Part shown: piece by piece, positions 55,059-64,000 of the stretch
Numbering within the stretch: the stretch's first letter is position 1
Layout of the letters: each line of letters opens with the position of its first letter
DNA from: Flammula alnicola
Lineage: Eukaryota > Basidiomycota > Agaricomycetes > Agaricales > Strophariaceae
DNA length: 64,000 bases
NCBI GenBank assembly: GCA_015499995.1
Contig: JADNRV010000079.1
Location: 1 to 64,000 of the forward strand
Direction of reading: 5' to 3'
Notes under the pieces: model-generated
What the model saw: only the letters and a program-made list of their open reading frames with translations
The model's database searches: none
What the model was told of the DNA's origin: nothing
Made by a program: the position numbers and the translations under genes

Positions 55059-56643
55059 TTAGAAGCACTCTACAGACGAGATGAGTAAAGGTACTTGTGA
55101 AAGTAGGCAAAACAGAGTAAGCGTACTGCGATGAACGATTGCCGGGCCCGACTCGTCATACTCTTCCTTGGAGCACCACAAGTTCTGGAAAGTGCTGAGG
55201 GACGCCAAGATGGACCCGCCGATCCACACAGAGTACTTGCGCTCGGGAGGCGCGATGACCTTGACTTTCATGCTCGAAGGCGACAGCGCGGTGAGCTCCT
55301 TCTGCATGCGATCAGAGATCCCAGGGAACATGGTGCTGCCACCCGAGAGAACGACGTTGCCGTAGAGGTCGCGGCGGACATCGATATCGCACTTAAAGAT
55401 AGAGTTGTAGCTATCGAGAAGAAAATAGCTAAGTAGGAGTTTCGACACCTCGATGCTGAATAAAAGATGCCTCACGTCATCTCGTGGATACCGGCCGCTT
55501 CGAGTCCAAGGAATGCAGGTTGGAAAAGTGCTTCAGGAGCACGGAAGCTAAATTGTTGTTATATCAGAACCAGAAACTTTAGCATCGGCATGAGAGATGA
55601 ATTACTGCTTACCGCTCATTGCCAATCGTGATGATATTGCCATCAGGCAGCTCGTAGTTCTTCTCAAGTGCAGAAGACTGAGCGGCAGTGATTAACTCCT
55701 GCTCGAAATCGAGAGCAACGTAGCAGAGCTTCTCCTTGATGTCACGGACGATTTCGCGCTCGGCGGTGGTCGTGAACGAATATCCGCGCTCCGTCAGGTT
55801 CGTTACCAAGCCGTTGGTCAAATCGCGCCCGGCGAGATTGAGGCGGAGGATGGCGTGGTTCAGAGAGAAGCCCTCGTAGATCGGCACAGTGTGCGTAACA
55901 CCATCCCCAGAGTCGAGCACGATACCCGTGGTCCTTCCAGATGCATACAGAGACAGAACGGCCTGAATGGACACGTAGAATGCAGGAACGTTGAACGTCT
56001 CAAACATGATCTGCGTCATCTTTTCACGGTTAGCCTTAGGGTTGAGAGGCGCCTCGGTCATAAGGACAGGATGTTCCTCCGGCGCGACGCGGAGCTCGTT
56101 GTAGAACGTGTGATGCCATATCTTCTCCATGTCGTCCCAGTTAGTCACAATCCCGTGCTCGATGGGGTACTTCAAGGTAAGGATACCACGCTTAGCTTGG
56201 GCTTCATCACTGATTCAAGAATATGAGCACCCGACTTGGCTCAAGGAAGAGATGCTCACCCAACGTAAGAATCTTTTACACCCATACCGACCATAACGCC
56301 CTCATAGCGGTGGCGACCAACGATCGAACTAGGAATTGGATGTGAGGTTTTCGTAGATACACATATACTTAATTATGACCAACTCACGGGAAAACAGCTC
56401 GCGGGGCATCGTCACCTGCAAGGACGTTAGTCAAGCCTCAAATTTCCATGTCGTAGACGAATTACCAGCAACTAGACGCGCATTTCATGAGCTCAATTTC
56501 ATCCAGAAAAAAAGAAATCACTTACAACCAGCCTTGCACATGCCGGAACCATTATCAATAACCTACAGAGCTTTGGTGAGATCGTTACATCACCTCGCGA
56601 ATTGTGAAATTATACGCACAATAGCTGTAACTTCGTCCTCCAT
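55059..56643 (-). CDS. Actin, divergent paralogue, copy 2 (375 aa, nine exons)
   Basis: Exons: 56643-56620, 56562-56526, 56471-56466, 56415-56388, 56328-56260, 56209-55613, 55547-55476, 55410-55127, 55069-55059. They total 1128 nt. It has the same intron positions as the other two actins and the same 6-nt micro-exon (TTGCTG on the minus strand). It carries the same altered DNase I-loop residues as copy 1 (His38, Tyr40, Glu41, Val49) and adds its own changes, e.g. MEDEVTAI at the N-terminus. It is convergent with NOP9 and has the copia element in its 3' flank, about 260 bp past the stop. ATP-binding residues appear intact, so it is probably expressed as an actin-like protein. Confidence 0.93.
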
Positions 56644-58779
56644 TGCGATTGCTTATTCGTAGAAATGCAACGTGCGATAACTTGAATGTGGCTAGTGTTC
56701 CCTCCATACCTTATGTATGGTAAGTCAAGGTGCGCCGCAGTATGCGTCATAATGTCGGAAATGTCCAGAAAGTCGGATCTGGATCGCAGGTGCACGCACA
56801 CCTCAGGCCAGGCATGACCCTTGCACCTAGACCTGCCCCGCGCACTTCCGCAATTTGCCGAGGTTTTTCCCATGCACCCAACGCGCGCCTACCTAACTCG
56901 CACATCTCATGAAGCACCTCGCACTTAGCACCTCGCACCTTCAACTTGCAGTGTGCACCTCGCAGCTGCTCACGTAACCCCGTGAATGAATAGCCTGAAC
57001 TTGGCAATGGGCGCGCACGTCAGTCAGTGGTGGCACCGTGAGAGGCTGGGCATGAGACTAAGTACTTTAAATTACTATGCCCCAAACAACCAAGGAGGGT
57101 AAAGTCGCTTGTTTAGTGCATGAGCGTTCCTCTTGCAAGACATGAAAATAAACCTCGATCCAGTCCTGGCAAAAACTCGCCAAAGATTTAAAAAAAAGTC
57201 CCAAAGTAACATCAAACATTCAACGCACAGCGAATCATCACACAATTTCCCACCTGTATAATGTAGGCAAAATCTCAAATTATCCTAAGACTCTCTTACA
57301 ATATGCAAAAAATTATACCTTCGGAGAATTTTCACGAAGTTCTACAAGTCTGCCGCATTATGTCCACATTATTCTTACATTTCTCATACATTTCTTGATG
57401 GATTTTTGCCGTTTAATTGAGAATACAGGCATGCACAGCACTGCCCCTCATGCTCCTTGGGCCCCAGGATGCAGATTTTCAGGTAAACGAACGTAATGAG
57501 TGGGTAAAAAGGATGTATTGGGCTCGGAATACACGTGAATACTACTATTTCATGCCCAGGGTACGCATCACGAACAATAGATGCGCATATACCCGCAATC
57601 CACGCGTTCTGAAATCGAAATGTGGGCCGTCAGATCTATGCGACGTTTATGAGAGCAGGCTAGGAGGTTTTAGAGTGCGAATAATACTCAGCTTGTCCGG
57701 AATCTCTATGTAGAATGTTGATAAGCAAACAAGAGGGCAGAACTCGAAGCTCGAAGGCAGGATGGCGGCAAGGTCAAGGTGAGGTCGAATACCTTGTCAA
57801 TACGAGCTGTGAGTAATGGAAACCTTGTTTAAGACAAGCACATACCTATTAGACCAGTCAAAAAACACGTCCCGAGATACCCAGGTCCACCGAGCCAGTG
57901 ATGATGGTACGAAAAGAAAACTCTGACGGAAAAGCAATTCTTTGTGAGACTCAGGTTGTCTATCGGTCAGATAGTGAAATCACTCACCGTAGCATCGAAG
58001 ATCACCAACGATCTCGAGCTTTCTGTTCAACAGCCAGCAGTATTCAAAAGAATGAGGAATAATAGATGAACTTGCTTTGTTAATTCATCATCGCGATGAT
58101 GTTCTCACTCGGGGCAGCGAGCACGATGGGGCGAGGATGGGCGGTGTGGCGAGGATGGGCGGTGTGGCGAGGATGGGCGGTGTGGCGAGGATGGGCGGTG
58201 TGGCGAGGATGGGCGGTGTGGCGAGGATGGGCGGTGTGGCGAGGATGGGTGGAAGCATGGAAGGATGGTGGTTGAGAAGAAGCTTTTTTTTGCTAAGTCC
58301 GATTGCAGCCACGATACTCATGTGTGCTGTGAAATATTTGATAGTTGTAAATTGAAAGAGAATGCGAGAATACCTAGCATTTTAACGACAGAGAAATTCG
58401 AATGGGTGAAATGTAAGAATAATCTGGGAGAATTTGAAATTACCCCAAATTTTACCATGGGAATATTTTTTGATCTTTCGCTGTGACGTTTCATACTCGT
58501 AAAGAAAGAAAAAGGCAAGAAAATCACCAGAAAAAGGACTCTACAGCAACGCCAAGGAGGAAGGAGAGAAGGCGGGAGAATTCCACTGGCAGCTAAACCG
58601 AATTCTAAAACTTTTAGAGGATTAAAAGGCAACATGTATTCGATAGTCGACGCCGAAGAACAGCAACACAAGAATTAAGATCCCACCACCACCACCAGCC
58701 TTTCTCCCTAATCCCACTGTCCTTTGCACAATTATTCCAAACTTCTCTCTCTTCTCGTTTATCATAACATCGTGATCGT
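56644..58779. other. Region between actin copies 2 and 3
   Basis: The first ~100 bp are the duplicated actin promoter. GC-rich direct words (CACCTCGCA, GCACCTCGCAC) occur near 56900-56970. An 18-bp tandem repeat is at 58131-58252. No splice-consistent gene, tRNA or transposon end was recognised. The stretch near 58500-58780 is probably the 3' UTR of actin copy 3. Confidence 0.4.
58131..58252 (+). repeat. 18-bp tandem repeat, about 6.8 copies
   Basis: The unit is GCGAGGATGGGCGGTGTG, perfect in all but the last copy. It would encode ARMGGV repeats, but the frame around it has no other gene features. Confidence 0.9.
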
Positions 58780-60373
<1,594 letters not shown>

Positions 60374-61853
60374 TGTGATTATTCGTTAAAATGAGGTGAA
60401 AAGATAAGTTGAGAGGGGCGATAAAGTGAGCTGAAAGTTGCCAATTGCGCGGTTTGATCGATTTATAGGCGATGAAGATGCGCAGCAGCGGAGTGAAAGG
60501 AGAAATGGACAGCAAAAAGAGTCAGCGCCTGTCACTGAGAACTGCGGACGAGCTGAACGCCGCTGACGACGGCGACAAAGCTTACCTTGAAGTGCTCCGG
60601 AATGTGAGTGTGATGGATAGAGGGTAGATCAACCTGTTTCGCTATTCCGTAGGCTTATCCGATTGCGTGAGGGCAGGCTTGGATCCTTGCCTTTTATAGA
60701 CCCTGTGGCTGAAGGGCTGTGCTCCCCGTTCCATTCGTCAAAGTCACTCTGCAAAGCTTTGTCCTCCTCTTCATATTAAAAGAAGCCTCTCAGCGACAAC
60801 TTTTAAATAAAACACTCATGGGAAAGAGTAATTTTTTGAAATTGGCTTCTTCACGAAAAAAGTCACACTTGGGCGCTTCGTACTTGGACTGGTGACCATT
60901 CTTGATCCAACTGTGGGGGTTCTTCTCGTAACATACATAATGCGGATCACCTTGCCCCCACTTCGCTGATTTTCAAACGTAGATCCCTTCCATGACGAGG
61001 CGCTCTTGAAAAGGTTAATCATAACCTCACCCTGTGACCAGATATAGACCGTGCGACTAGGACGAATGAACAGAAATGGGCCCTAGGATCGGAAAACCTA
61101 TGGCACATGCTATCGAGCGAGCCAGCTTTGAACACACTAGCTTAATGATCGACCTGGTCTGTCAGATCCGTCGCCCAATTATTCTGGCAACTTCTCGCAC
61201 AGACACTGACCATTCTGCTAAAAAGAATTTACTTGGGCTTTGAATTTTCGCCCCTGTGGTCATCCCCTAGCCTGCGCAATGGACAATTAAAGCCAGTCTT
61301 TAGTCAGGTTTTCTCTACTCGTATGAATCTCGAATTTGGTCTGATAACGTACCCACCGCCGAGGTTCCCTGCTGCGCCACATGATAACTCGAAGAATCTC
61401 ACACCGTCCCTAAGCTGCAGGGATTGTGATTCTGCCAAGATATGGTGTATGACTTATATATGTTTGGCCAACAAATATAATCCAAGAATGCAACGTAAGC
61501 CCTTAGTATCATTCTCTAAAGAATATCAAGGCGGAGGTTACGGGCACCAATGGAGGTAATCTGTGGCGAGGAGTCGGCCGTGGGGCTGTAATGCTTGCGA
61601 TGAATGAGACTCCTCTGTTGGAACATCAAAACTACACGGGGGATTATTGTAACTCTCGAGTCTTGGACATCACTGGATTGGAGGATACACCACTGAGGAC
61701 CACTGAGAACTCTTAGGCACAAACGCGGGTCTTTTAGGTATACGATAATGACTCGGAGATAAAATGGAAGAGTGGTGAGCACATATGAATACATAGGTTT
61801 TTCAGAACTAATCCAGACATGATATTCACTGTCCCATTGACGCAATGGCTACC
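60374..61853. other. Upstream region of the conserved actin and intergenic sequence
   Basis: Directly upstream of the actin ATG (60374-60800) lie AG/CT-rich stretches, the probable promoter and 5' UTR. From about 60800 to 61853 only short unrelated frames are seen. The last part should hold the 3' UTR of the minus-strand F-box gene. Confidence 0.4.
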
Positions 61854-63308
61854 CTAGATACTGAACACCAAAACTCTACTAAAGGGTACCTCTAGGGACA
61901 CAGAGAGAGAAATGGAAGTGCGGGCGCATACAAGGGGTAGCTGAGCCCGGACGTTTAGGTAGGGCCTAGACATGTCGTCCCCGAACCTAGGAGCTTCACG
62001 AAAGCGAGCAATCACGAATTGTAGATCTAGCCTAGATAAGTTCACGAACGCTGGGCTCGTCAAAACTTCGTCGAGCGCATTCCATCGCATGAACAACGCA
62101 TCACGCTTGGAGAGGCCGATTTCTTGCGCTGTAGTGATTTTAATCGCTACCAATTCTATGGGGGAAGGATGCATCGCAGACGCAAGGAAATTCACTATCC
62201 CTGCCAATGTAAACCGCACCTCCAAGTCACCCGTGGCAGTTATTCCTAGCTTGAGAATCCGTAAGGAAGTGAAAGGAGCGAGATCAAGAAAGGTGGGGTA
62301 TGCAGCTGGGAGTTAGGTCAGCCAAGTCTATAGAAAACAGAAGACCAAATGTAATGTACCTCTCAGCGTAATATGTTCGAGAGCAAGGGTCTCGAGGGAA
62401 TGAGCCACTCCCAAGATGAAATCCGATAGGTCATCATCCCTGTCTGAAGGAACGACAATTGAGAGGGATCGCAGATGAGGGAAAGCCTCAGATGCTGATT
62501 GAGAAGATGTTGTTGGCCTCAACGCCGAAAAGAAATATGAATACGGCAGGCGTCCTAGCTCCAGCGTCTCTATTCTTGAGTGCCTGCCTCTCGAATTTTG
62601 TCGAGTGTCACCATCTGAGGCCTCGATAGAAAGGTCGGCAAGTGATAGTACTGTTATGTTTGGGGAATAAACGACTGCAATTATGAGTGACTGGGGGAAA
62701 TCGAGGAAGTTGGATATATGCAAGGATTTGAGAGAAGGGTTGGAACACATAGCAAGCAATATCGGTGTTCTGCGGTGACTGTCGTCATTTTTTATCTCCC
62801 ATGTAAGGAATCCCATTTGTGCTTTGAGGGTAAAGCTCTCGAGCATTGCACGGCTTAAGACCTCAAGGACTTTTGTCATTGCGTTTTCCCGAAAATGCAG
62901 CTTCCTGGAGATACCACGCACGACCTTTCTTGATCTCGTAAATATGGTGCCTAGCACCACAGAACCGAAAAACTTCAAGTCGGAAGGTGTGTCCGAAGGC
63001 ACAGAGAAGGCAAGTTTCAATGAACGGATGCCGCCCACCAGTAACTCTGCATTGTCTGGATGTTCCAAAAATTTGAGCAGTTTTCCAGCGCGTTTCTCGG
63101 AAGTTTCATCTGCGAGGAATCGAATGTGCGACAAGAGGTGTTTGCGGGATTGGTAATGGAATGAACTGGACACTAGCGAACAGGATCGAAGGGTAGCTGT
63201 CGATTTCTTGTGCGACGCGACGTGGTCAATGATGAGATCGATGATCTCCTGGGGAAGGCCTAGGCGTACTGGTGGAACTGTCAGAATATGAGGAGAGTGG
63301 GATATCAT
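61854..63308 (-). CDS. F-box-like/LRR protein (466 aa, two exons)
   Basis: Exon 1 is 63308-62360 and exon 2 is 62305-61854, joined by a GTACAT/CCCAG intron. The sum of 1401 nt is exactly in frame. An F-box-like motif lies at residues 17-50 (LPQEIIDLIIDHVASHKK, LRSCSLVSSSFHYQSRKHL), then leucine-rich repeats (LKSLHISNFLDFP, ITVLSLADLSIE, IETLELGRLPYSYF, LETLALEHITL). It is likely a substrate-recognition subunit of an SCF-type ubiquitin ligase, one of a large Agaricomycete family. Unlike the F-box gene at 44116-45682 it has no frameshift. Confidence 0.85.
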
Positions 63309-63618
63309 CCCAGACGGCGTAGAATCGGAAATCAGTGCTCCTCTCGACTCAGGATGATAAAGGTAGTGTAGAGCGTGTGTCTCACGCCTTCAGCTTCAAG
63401 TTCCGATGTGTTATAAGTAAACTGTGGCGTGCGACTTCACCCCAAAGGCATTGTCGATATTGAATACATGTCGCTTTATCCGACTATATTTCCCACCAAA
63501 ACGGCAGTAAATATTTCAAGGTAAGTACAAGTACAGACACCCAAAAATATCTGTCCAAATTCCACACGTAAAGTTGAAGACGAAAACAAGAACATCACAA
63601 TCACACTACAAGGAATTC
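63309..63618. other. Region between the F-box gene start and the P450 gene end
   Basis: About 310 bp that must hold the F-box promoter and the P450 3' UTR. No further feature is seen. Confidence 0.35.
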
Positions 63619-64000
63619 CTATACAATATCAACACTTACAGGACCACCAGCTTCACCGGAAGGGTTCGCCTCCTCCATCGTCATCCAACACCCACCCATA
63701 ACGCTCATCGTCATATAGCTCTTGACCCTAATCCTATCTCTTCCCTTAGTCCCTTCTGATCCGGCCCACTCCACAGGCGGGCGCGAGGACGGCGGCTGCG
63801 CATCATATACATGCGTTATGGAGGAGAATTGTTGTAAGAGTCGGATGAGGAAGAAGGAAGTCTCGTGGTACGCGAACTGTTGGTTCGAGCGTTGTAAGTA
63901 AGGGCGAATTAATAAACGTTCACGATCGAGGAAACTTGAAACGAACCTGCTGCCCGAGACAGATTCGGGGTCCGGCGTTGAAAGGCAGGAAGATGAATGG
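63619..64000 (-). CDS. Cytochrome P450, C-terminal part, cut by the window edge
   Basis: The last exon is 63876-63619 and the preceding exon 64000-63947 continues outside the window. The penultimate exon encodes the heme-binding signature FNAGPRICLGQQ (FxxGxRxCxG, with the Cys thiolate ligand), directly followed across the intron by FAYHETSFFLIRLLQQFSS of the L helix. This combination resembles fungal CYP63-like alkane or fatty-acid monooxygenases. The C-terminal ~40 residues are unusually Gly/Met-rich (MTMSVMGGCWMTMEEANPS). The subfamily cannot be fixed from this fragment. Confidence 0.85.
   Translation of the reverse strand, partial: HSSSCLSTPDPESVSGSRFVSSFLDRERLLIRPYLQRSNQQFAYHETSFFLIRLLQQFSSITHVYDAQPPSSRPPVEWAGSEGTKGRDRIRVKSYMTMSVMGGCWMTMEEANPSGEAGGPVSVDIV

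Larger units (their letters stand above)
49027..56745 (-). repeat. Segmental duplication block 2 (actin copy 2 with flanks, split by copia)
   Basis: The inverted counterpart of 30455-32565. Flank matches run from the NOP9 stop (49035) to 49210, resume at 54800 after the copia element, cover the whole actin gene, and end about 100 bp beyond its ATG. Because NOP9 itself is only here, this locus is likely the donor. Confidence 0.75.

Noticed and set aside
58077..58355. 92-codon frame with ARMGGV repeats
   Set aside because: It is only the translation of an 18-bp minisatellite. There is no conserved flanking sequence.

Overview
The window comes from a filamentous basidiomycete, most likely an Agaricomycete. 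It has short (about 45-70 bp) GT-AG introns, housekeeping genes typical of the group (actin, eL18, a Tra2-like SR protein, an ALE1-type MBOAT, NOP9), F-box/LRR proteins, a cytochrome P450 with the heme motif of fungal CYP63-like enzymes, and Tad/I-like LINEs plus Ty1/copia and Ty3 retrotransposons. No organism name can be given from sequence alone.

Region 1 (1-27.4 kb) is a nest of transposons. A decayed copia reverse transcriptase (967-1098 and 14150-14447) was invaded by LINEs. A full-length LINE (minus strand, 14150 to 1099; ORF1, then EN-RT-RNase H ORF2) is split by three insertions. Two are TIR elements with 9-bp target duplications (4523-5649, 5959-8275). The third (8983-12359) is an unusual chimera with a tRNA-like Pol III head, a ~0.9-kb body of unknown origin and a LINE 3' half. 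Target-duplication evidence shows that ~12 kb was inverted by recombination between inverted LINE copies. A third TIR element (16027-17059) abuts a degraded Ty3 element (17.1-27.4 kb) that has a very long gag-like region, pol, an extra intact ORF3 and a 1270-bp 3' LTR packed with repeats.

Region 2 (28-49 kb) is genic: an unrecognised spliced gene, actin copy 1, an MBOAT acyltransferase, head-to-head rpl18 and tra2-like genes, a nucleostemin-like GTPase, an F-box protein and NOP9. The last three carry single-base frameshifts.

Region 3 (49-64 kb) holds a structurally intact copia element with apparently identical 397-bp LTRs and a half-tRNA(iMet) primer site, inserted beside actin copy 2. Actin copy 2 is an inverted duplicate of actin copy 1. 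Next come the conserved actin (copy 3), an F-box/LRR gene and the 3' end of a P450 gene cut by the window edge. All three actin genes share nine exons, including a 6-nt micro-exon that most gene finders would miss.
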